NCBI GenBank assembly: GCA_947501005.1
Contig: CANMTU010000001.1
Coordinates: forward strand, 2,442,501-2,506,500
DNA from: an uncultured Erythrobacter sp.
GTDB lineage: Bacteria > Pseudomonadota > Alphaproteobacteria > Sphingomonadales > Sphingomonadaceae
Direction of reading: 5' to 3'
DNA: 64,000 nt
The notes below the pieces were generated by a model. The model had not been told where the DNA came from. It saw only the letters and a list, made by a program, of their open reading frames with translations, and did not search any database. Both the position numbers and the translations under genes were made by a program. Position 1 is the stretch's first letter, and every line of letters begins with the position of its first letter. Shown piece by piece: positions 47,554-55,584 of the stretch.

Positions 47554-49002
47554 ATGGCCCTCGCCCCCCGCCTCGACCTCAGGCAGACGCAATCGCTGGT
47601 GATGACGCCGCAATTGCAGCAGGCGATCAAGCTCTTGGCGCTGTCAAACCTCGAGATCGAGAGTTTCGTGGCCGACGCGCTCGAGGCGAACCCCTTGCTC
47701 GAAATCGGCGAGACGCGGAGCGAGGCGATGGACACAACCGCCCCCGCGCCCGGAGAACACGATTCGAGCCCCGGCCCCGGGGGCGGGGAAGCGCTCGACA
47801 TTGCGGACCATGCGCTGGACCCCGATGCCGCGCCGGGCGACAGGGGCGACTGGTCCGGCGCGGCGGGTACGGCCAGCGGCGAGGACGCGCCTTCGATCGA
47901 GAACCGCAGCGACGACGAACTTTCCCTGGCCGAACACCTCATGGCGCAGCTCGGCAGTCTTGCAGGCGACCGGCGCGAGGCGCTGGTTGCGCAGCGCATC
48001 ATCGCCGAACTCGACGATGCGGGCTATCTCCATGCCGACCTCCGCCAGCTGTCGGACGAGTTGGGCGCGCCGCTGGCCGAGGTGGAGCGCGGCCTGGAAC
48101 TGGTCCAGCGCCTCGACCCGACCGGCGTGGGCGCACGTACCTTGGGCGAATGCCTCGCGCTGCAGGCCAAGGAGGCGGACCGCTACGATCCGTGCATGGC
48201 ACGGCTGATCGACAATCTCGATCTCGTCGCGGGCGGCGAAGTCGCGAAACTCAAGCGCCTGTGCGATGTGGACGACGAGGATTTCGCCGAAATGCTCGCC
48301 GAACTGCGCGCCTACGATCCCAAGCCCGGCTGCCGCTACGGCCGGTCGGACCATGCGGCCATCGTTCCCGACGTCATCGTCGAGCCGGCGGCGAAAGGCG
48401 GCTGGACCATCCGGATCAACGAGGAAACCCTGCCCCGGCTGGTGGTGAACCGCCATTATTACGTCGAACTCGATCGCGGCGCGCCCGACAAACGGACTAA
48501 GGCCTGGCTCAACGAACAACTGGGCGAGGCGGACTGGCTGATCCGCGCGCTCGACCAGAGGCAGAAGACGATTCTCAAGACCGCCAGCGAGATCGTGAAG
48601 CGGCAGGAGGGCTTCTTTCGCGAAGGCGTGTCGGCGATGAAGCCGTTGACCCTGCGCGAAGTGGCCGAATCGATCGAGATGCACGAATCGACCGTCAGCC
48701 GGGTGACCAGCAACAAGTATCTGTGCTGCCCGCGCGGCACGTTCGAGATGAAGTACTTCTTTTCCAGCGGCGTTCCCCACGCCGACGGGGAAGGCGCCAG
48801 CTCGCAGGCGATCAAGGCCCGCATCAAGGCGCTGTGCGACGCGGAGCCGCCCGCCAGGGTCCTGTCCGACCAGAAACTGGTGGATCTGCTGAAGGCGGAA
48901 GGGTTCGATCTTGCCCGCCGCACGGTCGCCAAATATCGCGAGGCGATCGGCATCGGCTCGTCCGCCCAGCGTCGGCGGCACAAGAAGCTGCGCGGGCTGT
49001 AG
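47554..49002 (+). CDS. rpoN: RNA polymerase sigma-54 factor
   Basis: 482 residues. Region I (LRQTQSLVMTPQLQQAIKLL) binds activators and core, an acidic linker follows, and the core-binding and HTH regions (TLREVAESIEMHESTVSRVTSNKY in part) lead to the C-terminal RpoN box ARRTVAKYRE. It reads -24/-12 promoters with an enhancer-binding protein, and a matching promoter lies before the EPS operon at 9245. It is followed by ctrA instead of a hibernation factor gene. Confidence 0.97.
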   Translation: MALAPRLDLRQTQSLVMTPQLQQAIKLLALSNLEIESFVADALEANPLLEIGETRSEAMDTTAPAPGEHDSSPGPGGGEALDIADHALDPDAAPGDRGDWSGAAGTASGEDAPSIENRSDDELSLAEHLMAQLGSLAGDRREALVAQRIIAELDDAGYLHADLRQLSDELGAPLAEVERGLELVQRLDPTGVGARTLGECLALQAKEADRYDPCMARLIDNLDLVAGGEVAKLKRLCDVDDEDFAEMLAELRAYDPKPGCRYGRSDHAAIVPDVIVEPAAKGGWTIRINEETLPRLVVNRHYYVELDRGAPDKRTKAWLNEQLGEADWLIRALDQRQKTILKTASEIVKRQEGFFREGVSAMKPLTLREVAESIEMHESTVSRVTSNKYLCCPRGTFEMKYFFSSGVPHADGEGASSQAIKARIKALCDAEPPARVLSDQKLVDLLKAEGFDLARRTVAKYREAIGIGSSAQRRRHKKLRGL

Positions 49003-49050
49003 CCCCCGGCCCGCATCACGCATGCCCCGTCAATCATGCGGAAAGATTTG

Positions 49051-49075
49051 TTAACGCGCTTTACCCGCTGTTAAC
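49051..49075. promoter_or_regulatory. Three phased TTAAC-like repeats upstream of ctrA
   Basis: TTAAC, TTACC and TTAAC start at 49051, 49061 and 49071, an exact 10-base step. CtrA binds paired TTAA sites (TTAA-N7-TTAA in Caulobacter) and often controls its own gene, so these may be autoregulatory sites, although the spacing is one base shorter than consensus. Confidence 0.4.
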
Positions 49076-49159
49076 CTTTTTCCTTCATTCCCGGTGTGGT
49101 TAAGGAATTACGAGACTGTCCATCGAGACACTTACGGGAAACAGACGACGGGGGCGTTT

Positions 49160-49855
49160 ATGCGCGTATTGCTGATCGAAGACGAACCGACCACCTCAAA
49201 GGCGATCGAGCTGATGCTCACGACCGAAGGGTTCAACGTATATGCTACCGATCTTGGCGAGGAAGGCCTCGATCTGGGCAAGCTCTATGATTACGACATC
49301 ATCCTGCTCGATCTCAACCTGCCGGACATGCACGGCTACGACGTGCTCAAGAAACTGCGCGTCGCCAAGGTGCAGACGCCGGTCCTGATCCTGTCCGGCA
49401 TCGCCGAGATGGACAGCAAGATCAGGAGCTTCGGGTTCGGTGCCGACGATTACGTCACCAAGCCGTTCCATCGCGAGGAACTGATCGCCCGCATCCATGC
49501 GGTCGTGCGCCGATCGAAGGGCCACAGCCAGTCGATCATCCGCACCGGCAAGCTGGCGGTTAACCTCGATGCCAAGACGGTCGAGGTCGACGGCGCACGG
49601 GTCCACCTGACCGGCAAGGAATACGCCATGCTGGAGCTGCTATCCTTGCGCAAGGGCACCACTCTGACGAAGGAAATGTTCCTCAACCACCTTTACGGCG
49701 GGATGGACGAGCCCGAACTCAAGATCATCGACGTGTTCATCTGCAAGCTGCGCAAGAAACTGAGCCATGCCTGCGGGGGCGAGAACTACATCGAGACCGT
49801 ATGGGGCCGCGGCTACGTACTGCGCGATGCCGAAACGGAAGCCGAAGCGGCCTGA
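49160..49855 (+). CDS. ctrA: Cell-cycle response regulator CtrA
   Basis: 231 residues, OmpR/PhoB class. The phospho-acceptor Asp51 is in [10 protein letters not shown], with Glu7-Asp8 in the acidic pocket and Lys in [11 protein letters not shown]. The C-terminal winged helix includes [11 protein letters not shown], highly conserved in CtrA. ATG 49160 gives the standard [12 protein letters not shown] start. In Sphingomonadales CtrA governs motility and envelope functions more than essential division. The frame is open to 49094. Confidence 0.97.
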   Translation: MRVLLIEDEPTTSKAIELMLTTEGFNVYATDLGEEGLDLGKLYDYDIILLDLNLPDMHGYDVLKKLRVAKVQTPVLILSGIAEMDSKIRSFGFGADDYVTKPFHREELIARIHAVVRRSKGHSQSIIRTGKLAVNLDAKTVEVDGARVHLTGKEYAMLELLSLRKGTTLTKEMFLNHLYGGMDEPELKIIDVFICKLRKKLSHACGGENYIETVWGRGYVLRDAETEAEAA

Positions 49856-49880
49856 ACCGAGCGCACTGAACCCAAGAAAA

Positions 49881-49910
49881 ATGGCCCCGGGGCGCAAACC
49901 CCGGGGCCAT
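49881..49910. terminator. Strong intrinsic terminator between ctrA and the CHRD gene
   Basis: ATGGCCCCGGG (49881-49891) and CCCGGGGCCAT (49900-49910) form a perfect 11-bp stem. The minus-strand side ends in TTTTT, suited to the CHRD gene; the plus side (TTCGT) is weaker but probably also stops ctrA transcription. Confidence 0.85.
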
Positions 49911-49936
49911 TTCGTATCTGTCTGCAATCGGTCCGA

Positions 49937-50662
49937 TCAGAAGGCGAAATTGACCTTCCGCCGGCCGTTGGCACGGCGCATGAGGCCGCCCAGCGCAAAG
50001 AAGCCGAGCAGCATCGTCGCCCATGTGCCGGGCTCGGGAACCGCGCCTGCCGCCATGATCTGACCCGATGCGACCGGAAGCACCGTGAGATAGCCGTTGG
50101 TGCCGTCCACTTCGCCGGTCGTGCCGGCGCCCGGCCCCGGGGGAACGGTGAGGCCGTGAATCACGATTTCGCGGAAGGTCAGCGGAATGAGATCCTCGAA
50201 CGAGAACCCTTCGGCAAACGTTGCCGCATCAGTCAGATCGAACATCGTCGTGAACATCGAGGTTCCATCGGCATTCACGCCGATGTCCATGAAATCGATG
50301 AGGATGGGGCCGTAACGCGGCACGCCTTCGCCAAGCTCTACGAACCCGTCGCCATCCATATCGTCCGCGATGGTCGGCGACACCGAGTTCACCGGATTGC
50401 CGGTATCGTCGAACGCGCCGTGAATATGCGCGACATGGGTCTGGTTGGGTTCGAGACCCGAGACATCGAACCGCACCTGCAGGGTCTGCGCCTCCTCGTC
50501 GTGGTCGAGCGTCGCGGTCCCGGTCACGCCGCTGTCGTTGAGCGTTTCGAAATTGACGACGTAGATGGCGGCCTGCGCCGGAATGGCAGCGGTGCCCGCT
50601 ATCATGACGGCGGCGATGCCGGCGGCTTTCAAACCGGGTGGATTGAGATTGATGAACGACAT
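49937..50662 (-). CDS. CHRD-domain PEPxxWA-CTERM exosortase substrate
   Basis: 241 residues. A signal peptide precedes a CHRD domain (TLDHDEEAQTLQVRFDVSG, THVAHIHGAF near 85), a beta-rich extracellular fold. The C-terminus has PEPGTWA, a hydrophobic helix (TMLLGFFALGGLM) and a basic RRANGRRK end: the tripartite PEPxxWA-CTERM sorting signal. ATG 50662 has AAGGGAAG upstream. It is the only such protein in the window and a likely substrate of XrtV. Its role, perhaps as a surface or EPS-associated protein, is unknown. Confidence 0.9.
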   Translation of the reverse strand: MSFINLNPPGLKAAGIAAVMIAGTAAIPAQAAIYVVNFETLNDSGVTGTATLDHDEEAQTLQVRFDVSGLEPNQTHVAHIHGAFDDTGNPVNSVSPTIADDMDGDGFVELGEGVPRYGPILIDFMDIGVNADGTSMFTTMFDLTDAATFAEGFSFEDLIPLTFREIVIHGLTVPPGPGAGTTGEVDGTNGYLTVLPVASGQIMAAGAVPEPGTWATMLLGFFALGGLMRRANGRRKVNFAF

Positions 50663-50721
50663 AGTCTTCCCTTTCAGTGGTTCCACGCCCGCCGCCCCCG
50701 CGGCCGACAACTTCTCCCCTG

Positions 50722-50736
50722 TTAACCATAGTTAAC
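50722..50736. promoter_or_regulatory. Paired TTAAC repeats between CHRD gene and trmB
   Basis: TTAAC at 50722 and again at 50732, the first within TTAACCAT, a CtrA half-site-like sequence. The 10-base step equals that upstream of ctrA. It lies in the divergent promoter region 50663-50865. Confidence 0.4.
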
Positions 50737-50865
50737 TATTCCGTTATGGTTCCGGAAAGGTTCGGATATATTTCGCGATCCGCCGAGCCCGCGAAGATAA
50801 CCCGCGGGTTCGCGTTACCGGTTGGCGGTTGAGATCGCTCGCCCGATCCCCTAGCTGCGCGCACC

Positions 50866-51567
50866 ATGAGTGCATTCAAGGAAGGGGATCCCACCACGCT
50901 GGGGCGGCTCTATGGCCGCAGTCAGGGCAAGCCCCTGCGCGCCGCGCAGCAGGATCTGGTCGAGCGGTTGCTGCCGCAGATCGCGGTTCCGGCCGATGGC
51001 CCGATCACGGCCGAACGCCTGTTCGGTTACGACCGCCCGCTGCATTTCGAGATCGGGTTCGGCGGCGGAGAGCATCTTGCCCACCGCGCCGACCTGCTGC
51101 CCGATCACGGTTTCATCGGCGCCGAACCGTTCATCAACGGCGTGGCCCAGGCGCTCGGCCATGTGCGGGACCGCAGCCTCGGCAATGTCCGCCTGCACGC
51201 CGGCGATGCGCTGGAAGTGTTGCGGCGCGTGCCGGACGGCGCCCTGACCATGCTTTACCTCTTGCACCCAGACCCGTGGCCCAAGAACAAGCATGCCAAG
51301 CGCCGCATGATGAACGAGGGGCCGCTGCGCCTGTTCGCCGACAAGTTGAAACCGGGCGGCGAATTCCGCTTCGGCACCGACCATCCGGTCTATCTGCGCC
51401 ACGCCCTCATGGTGATGCGCCGGTTCCCCGACGTGTTCGAATGGCAGGTGGACAGCTGCGCGGACTGGCAACGACGCCCCTCGGGCTGGCCCGAAACCCG
51501 TTACGAGCGCAAGGCCCGCGACGTGTTCGGGCACGAGGTGTGGTACTTTCGATTTAGACGACGCTAG
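50866..51567 (+). CDS. trmB: tRNA (guanine-N7)-methyltransferase
   Basis: 233 residues. It makes m7G46 in tRNA with SAM. FEIGFGGGEHLAHRA is the SAM motif near 64, and LHPDPWPKNKHAKRRM near 140 is the TrmB signature. The last codons (TTT CGA TTT AGA CGA CGC) use codons rare in the rest of the gene, suggesting that the 3' end was replaced by an integrated element, whose integrase starts 127 bases on. Confidence 0.95.
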   Translation: MSAFKEGDPTTLGRLYGRSQGKPLRAAQQDLVERLLPQIAVPADGPITAERLFGYDRPLHFEIGFGGGEHLAHRADLLPDHGFIGAEPFINGVAQALGHVRDRSLGNVRLHAGDALEVLRRVPDGALTMLYLLHPDPWPKNKHAKRRMMNEGPLRLFADKLKPGGEFRFGTDHPVYLRHALMVMRRFPDVFEWQVDSCADWQRRPSGWPETRYERKARDVFGHEVWYFRFRRR

Positions 51568-51694
51568 AGTACGATATTCTTGTATTACCAAGTACTTAGA
51601 TGACTCGGCTTACGCCAGAATAGCCTCCATTTCGCTCCTTTTTCCGCTTGCGTGATTACCCGGTGATTGCCAGAAAAGGGACACGAGGTTTCGG

Positions 51695-52924
51695 ATGGCA
51701 ACAGGAAAAATCACGAAAAAATCGATAGACGCGGTTGAGGCTGGCAGCTCGAGCCAATTTTTATGGGACACTGATCTCAAAGGTTTTGGTGCCAAGATCA
51801 CGCCTTCAGGAAGCATCTCTTACGTCCTTCAATTCAGGATGGGAGGGCGTGAGACAATCGCACGGCGTTATACGATCGGCTCACATGGGTCTCCATGGAC
51901 ACCTACGACCGCCCGCTCGGAAGCCGAACGTCTGCTCTTGCTCGTCGGCCAGGGCATTGATCCTGTGGAGGCTGACAAACAGAGGCGTCGGGAGGCAATC
52001 GATCTGGCGTTCGACAATTACGCGCGGCATTTCACCCGTTCCTGCAAAGGCGAGGGATGGCGTCGTCTGGTCGAGCGTGTGATCAGGCTCCATCTTGAGC
52101 CAGTTCTACGCAAGAAGCCGCTGCCTTCGATCACCAGGGCAGATATCGTATCAGTTCTCGACCAGATGCCGGAAGAGCAGGTCGCCAATCGTCGGAACGT
52201 CTTTGCGGTAATGCGGCGCCTATTCCGCTGGGCTGTAAGTCGTGGCGATCTCGAACGCAGCCCTATGGAGGGCATGGAGACGCCGCCGCCGGTAAGGCCG
52301 CGGGATCGCTGGCTTTCTGACAAGGAGCTGCGCTTGATCTGGCATGCCACGCCCGAATGCCACCCCTGTTTCGGGCCGATTGTCCGCTTATTGATTTTGA
52401 CCGGACAGCGCCGCGAAGAAGTTTGCGGGATGCACTGGCAGGAACTCGACAGAGCGGAAAGACTATGGACCCTGCCCGGCCAGCGCACGAAAAACAGCGA
52501 GTTCAACACCATTCCATTGAACCAACTCGCCATGATCGAACTTGATCGGTTGGCTGGCGGAGAGAAATGGCCGCGCAATGGCAGAGTGTTTGCGACCGCG
52601 AGTGGGGCAGGCTTCGCAGGCTACCATAAAGGCAAAATGAAGCTGGATAGCGCCATCGAGGAAACCGAAGGCGAACCTTTGCCTCCCTGGCGCCTTCACG
52701 ATTTGCGACGAACGCTCGCGACGAATTTCCAGCGTTTAGGTGTAAGGTTCGAGGTTACCGAAGCGGTATTGAATCATGTAAGCGGTTCACGTGCGGGCGT
52801 GGCGGGAGTTTACCAGCGCCACGATTGGAAAGAGGAGAAACGCCATGCTCTTGATGACTGGAACAAGCATCTCGATTGCGTTTTGCATGATGCGACCCCC
52901 TCTACTGCGGTAGACAGCAAGTAG
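51695..52924 (+). CDS. Tyrosine-type site-specific integrase
   Basis: 409 residues of the P4-like phage/island integrase group with an N-terminal DUF4102-type domain. Catalytic residues are Arg in LTGQRREEV (about 239), H-x-x-R in LHDLRRT (about 334-337), His in LNHVSG (about 361) and the Tyr nucleophile in GVYQRH (about 373). GC content and codon use are lower than in the neighbouring chromosome. It marks the left end of an integrated element at trmB. The C-terminus overlaps the convergent GDCCVxC gene by 23 bases. Confidence 0.92.
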   Translation: MATGKITKKSIDAVEAGSSSQFLWDTDLKGFGAKITPSGSISYVLQFRMGGRETIARRYTIGSHGSPWTPTTARSEAERLLLLVGQGIDPVEADKQRRREAIDLAFDNYARHFTRSCKGEGWRRLVERVIRLHLEPVLRKKPLPSITRADIVSVLDQMPEEQVANRRNVFAVMRRLFRWAVSRGDLERSPMEGMETPPPVRPRDRWLSDKELRLIWHATPECHPCFGPIVRLLILTGQRREEVCGMHWQELDRAERLWTLPGQRTKNSEFNTIPLNQLAMIELDRLAGGEKWPRNGRVFATASGAGFAGYHKGKMKLDSAIEETEGEPLPPWRLHDLRRTLATNFQRLGVRFEVTEAVLNHVSGSRAGVAGVYQRHDWKEEKRHALDDWNKHLDCVLHDATPSTAVDSK

Positions 52925-53129
52925 TACCGCCACCATTTTCCCGCGCCTTCTGAATAGGCGGGCACGGGACATCACCATAAGAGCAAAAGACACAACAGTC
53001 CCCTGGCAGTGGCTGCAGTCTTTTCTGGCAATGCTGGCATTCATAAAAAAACCAGCATGCGTTGGTCGGCATGGTTTCGGTGGTGGCCGCTTGGCAATGA
53101 GGGCACGTGATCGTGGAGACAGTCTGCAT
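52902..53129 (-). CDS. GDCCVxC-domain protein, mercury-module associated
   Basis: 75 residues, rich in cysteine: CPHCQ, CQHCQK, GDCCVFC and a terminal CC. The GDCCVxC motif defines a small family found beside mer genes. Its ATG overlaps the merT stop by one base (TGATG), so the two are translated together. Metal binding in the cytoplasm is likely; its actual function is unknown. Confidence 0.85.
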   Translation of the reverse strand: MQTVSTITCPHCQAATTETMPTNACWFFYECQHCQKRLQPLPGDCCVFCSYGDVPCPPIQKARENGGGTTCCLPQ

Positions 53130-53524
53130 CAGGCTCCTCCGAGCGCGCGCATCAATGGTTGTTCAATAAAGCCCCATAGCGCAGACAGGACGATCATCGC
53201 GGTGGCCATCAGCAATGTCAGTCGCGCAGTGCTGCTGCGAGCAGGCCTCTCACAGCCATCGGCACTGCAGAAACGTACTTTGCGCAAGTGGAGAAACCAC
53301 CCAAAGGCCACGATTAGGAAGGCTGCGACTGTGAGCGGCAAGTGGTAGGGAACAAACCAAGCCAGCCCTCCAGCGCCGAGTCCGACAGCAACGAGTACCA
53401 AGGGCAGAACGCAGCAAGCAGCCGCGGAGAGTAGCGCCGCTGCACTCGCCAGCACTCCAACGCCTGCAACCCCGCGATCGCTCACGCTTTTCGGCTCGTC
53501 GTATTGGATAGCGTGCTCAGTCAT
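53129..53524 (-). CDS. merT: MerT-like mercuric ion transporter
   Basis: 131 residues with three to four membrane helices. The paired cysteines C37-C38 in AAACCVLPL (first helix) and C86/C91 in FCSADGC (cytoplasmic loop) match the MerT Hg(II) relay. It imports Hg(II) for reduction or sequestration. No separate MerP was found. It is driven by the MerR-type promoter at 53550-53580. Confidence 0.85.
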   Translation of the reverse strand: MTEHAIQYDEPKSVSDRGVAGVGVLASAAALLSAAACCVLPLVLVAVGLGAGGLAWFVPYHLPLTVAAFLIVAFGWFLHLRKVRFCSADGCERPARSSTARLTLLMATAMIVLSALWGFIEQPLMRALGGA

Positions 53525-53549
53525 CTTTGCCTCTATTCGATTCGATCCC

Positions 53550-53580
53550 TATGTACTTCCTGTAGTGGATACAGGTTCAA
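53550..53580 (-). promoter_or_regulatory. MerR-type promoter/operator with 19-bp spacer
   Basis: On the minus strand -35 TTGAAC (53575-53580) and -10 TACATA (53550-53555) are 19 bases apart, the over-long spacer that MerR proteins untwist. Inside it lies the dyad CCTGTA-TCCAC-TACAGG (53559-53575). It directs transcription of merT and the GDCCVxC gene, divergent from merR. Confidence 0.85.
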
Positions 53581-53591
53581 GGAGATTCGGC

Positions 53592-53996
53592 ATGGGCGGC
53601 CTTTCGATAGGTGAATTGGCACGCAAGACGGGCGTCCATATCGAGACAATCCGGTACTTCGAGAAGATCGGAATGCTCGGTGCGCCGGATCGCACAGCAG
53701 GCGGACACCGGGTTTTCGACGACAGTCATCTCCGCACGCTCAAATTCATCAAGCGGGCGCGCGAGCTGGGTTTTGCGCCGAAAGAGGTGCGGACACTTCT
53801 CGACCTGGGCGGTCCTGCCAAAGCATGCTGCGACGAAGTGCGCAAGATTGCAGTTCATCACCTCGAAGACGTGCGGCGCAAGATTGACGATCTCACTCGC
53901 CTGGAACGGCACCTGTCCGCTACCGTCGAGCAGTGTTCGGGCGGTCATGTGCCCGACTGCGCAGTCATAGACATGCTGGAGTCCGCTCGGCCCTAA
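53592..53996 (+). CDS. merR: MerR family mercury-responsive regulator
   Basis: 134 residues from ATG 53592, which has AAGGAGA upstream. The winged HTH is IGELARKTGVHIETIRYFEK, and a long dimerisation helix follows. Cysteines C79/C80, C115 and C123 align with the Hg(II)-binding C82, C117 and C126 of classical MerR, so Hg(II) is the expected inducer. It is divergent from merT across a shared operator. Confidence 0.9.
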   Translation: MGGLSIGELARKTGVHIETIRYFEKIGMLGAPDRTAGGHRVFDDSHLRTLKFIKRARELGFAPKEVRTLLDLGGPAKACCDEVRKIAVHHLEDVRRKIDDLTRLERHLSATVEQCSGGHVPDCAVIDMLESARP

Positions 53997-54005
53997 ACCC
54001 CACCC

Positions 54006-55346
54006 CTAGACCATGTATCCGATGTCAGACGCACCGGTTGGATAGGCGAACATTGTAGTCTTCAGATCGTGAGCGGTGAGCCCATGGCGAATCGCCAGTC
54101 CGAAAATATTAATGGCCTGGTCTGCGCCGGGTCCGACGAGATGCGCGCCTAGTATCCTCCCTGTCTCCTCCTCAACCAGTGTCTTGAAGCCGTAGACAGC
54201 TTCGGCGACCCGCCTGGCAGTAAACCAGTCAGAGGCGCGCTCGCACTTGAGACGAAATTTCAACCCCGCGTTATTCGCTTCGGCCTCGGTGAGACCAACC
54301 CGGGCGATAGGCGGAAGAGTGAAGGCAACGCTCGGCACCCCTTTGTAATCGGGCTTGCGGTGATTGCCGTCGACAAGATTGGCCGCGACGACTTTTGCAT
54401 CATGGCTGGAAACCGGCGTGAGTGGGGGGCCGTTCGCGGCAGCATCACCGGCAGCATAGACGGCCGGATTGCTCACGCTTTGCAGAAACTCGTTGAGCTT
54501 CGGCTTTCCGTTTTCGACTGCGATACCGCCCTTTTCGAGATCGAGCCGCTCGATGGCGGGAGCTCGTCCAGCCGCGTGGACGACGAGATCGGCTTCGACC
54601 TCGATCGGTTCGCCCTCACCGCTCGCGTGGACCACATACGCTCCGCCCCGTTCCCGAATTGAGTCGACAGTCGTATCGGTGATCACGCAAACACCGATCC
54701 GGTCGAAAGCATCCATAAGCCAGTTCACCAGTTCGGGTTCGAACTGCGTCAACATGCGCGGTCCCCGCTGGAGGATCGTGACGTCGGCTCCTGCACGGGC
54801 GGCGATATGAGAAAACTCGGCAGCGATATATCCACCCCCGACCAGAACGATGCGCTTCGGCAGCGAAGGCAGTTCGAGAAAGCCCTCATTATCGATCAGG
54901 TGCTCTTCGCCCGGAATGTCTAACGGTATCGGTCTGGCTCCCGACGCGATCAGGATTTTGCGGTATTCGATTTCCTGGTCGCCTACGGAGAGCCGATCAG
55001 GACCCGTGAATTTTGCCGTTCCATGCAAGGTCACGATGCCCTCCTTTTCATACTGGCGCGCGTGCTTTTCAGGTACCGGATCGGTAAAGCTGCGCTTGAA
55101 GCGGATAAGGTCGGGCCAATCGATGCGCAGATCCCCCTTTACCCCGTGACGAGCCATTCGCTGTTTCGCGTCGATTGCTTCTGCGCCTGCTACCAGCATC
55201 TTCTTGGGATCGCAGCCGCGTAGCGCGCAGGTGCCGCCGAACGGCTTTTCGTCGACAACCGCGACTTTCCAACCCGCCTTCGCCACGCGCATGGCGCAAA
55301 CCATGGCTGCTGTGCCCGTGCCGATAACAACCAAATCGAATTCCAT
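54006..55346 (-). CDS. Flavin disulfide oxidoreductase, MerA/Lpd-like
   Basis: 446 residues. FAD motif DLVVIGTGTAAMVCA, redox pair C40/C45 in GGTCALRGC, NAD(P) site RIVLVGGGYIAAEF and second FAD motif AVYAAGDAA are intact. It lacks the N-terminal metal-binding domain and the C-terminal vicinal Cys pair of true mercuric reductase, and ends FAYPTGASDIGYMV instead of the usual His-Pro-Thr-x-x-E. The second in-frame ATG at 55346 suits AGGAG spacing better. It may reduce mercury or another disulfide substrate; convergence with merR supports a resistance role. Confidence 0.85.
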   Translation of the reverse strand: MEFDLVVIGTGTAAMVCAMRVAKAGWKVAVVDEKPFGGTCALRGCDPKKMLVAGAEAIDAKQRMARHGVKGDLRIDWPDLIRFKRSFTDPVPEKHARQYEKEGIVTLHGTAKFTGPDRLSVGDQEIEYRKILIASGARPIPLDIPGEEHLIDNEGFLELPSLPKRIVLVGGGYIAAEFSHIAARAGADVTILQRGPRMLTQFEPELVNWLMDAFDRIGVCVITDTTVDSIRERGGAYVVHASGEGEPIEVEADLVVHAAGRAPAIERLDLEKGGIAVENGKPKLNEFLQSVSNPAVYAAGDAAANGPPLTPVSSHDAKVVAANLVDGNHRKPDYKGVPSVAFTLPPIARVGLTEAEANNAGLKFRLKCERASDWFTARRVAEAVYGFKTLVEEETGRILGAHLVGPGADQAINIFGLAIRHGLTAHDLKTTMFAYPTGASDIGYMV

Positions 55347-55584
55347 ATCCATTCTCCTGTATCTTCAACGAAGCTGGAGTGGCTACGGGTTCCGACGCAC
55401 CTCAATCAGGGTAATCGTCCATTCGAACCTCGTGAATGGTACCGGAGCCAAGCGAAGGGTGGCCTTTCGGACTGATTCTGATCTCAATACCGCCCCGACC
55501 CGCTCAGATTAAAATCTCCTTTTTGCTATTGCGAGTTATTTGCACGCGCCTTAATGGCGCCGATCAGAAATGGAAGGAAAGTTC

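Noticed and set aside
47644-49023. 459-codon open frame antisense to rpoN
   Set aside because: rpoN is clear in the other strand and the antisense product resembles no protein family.
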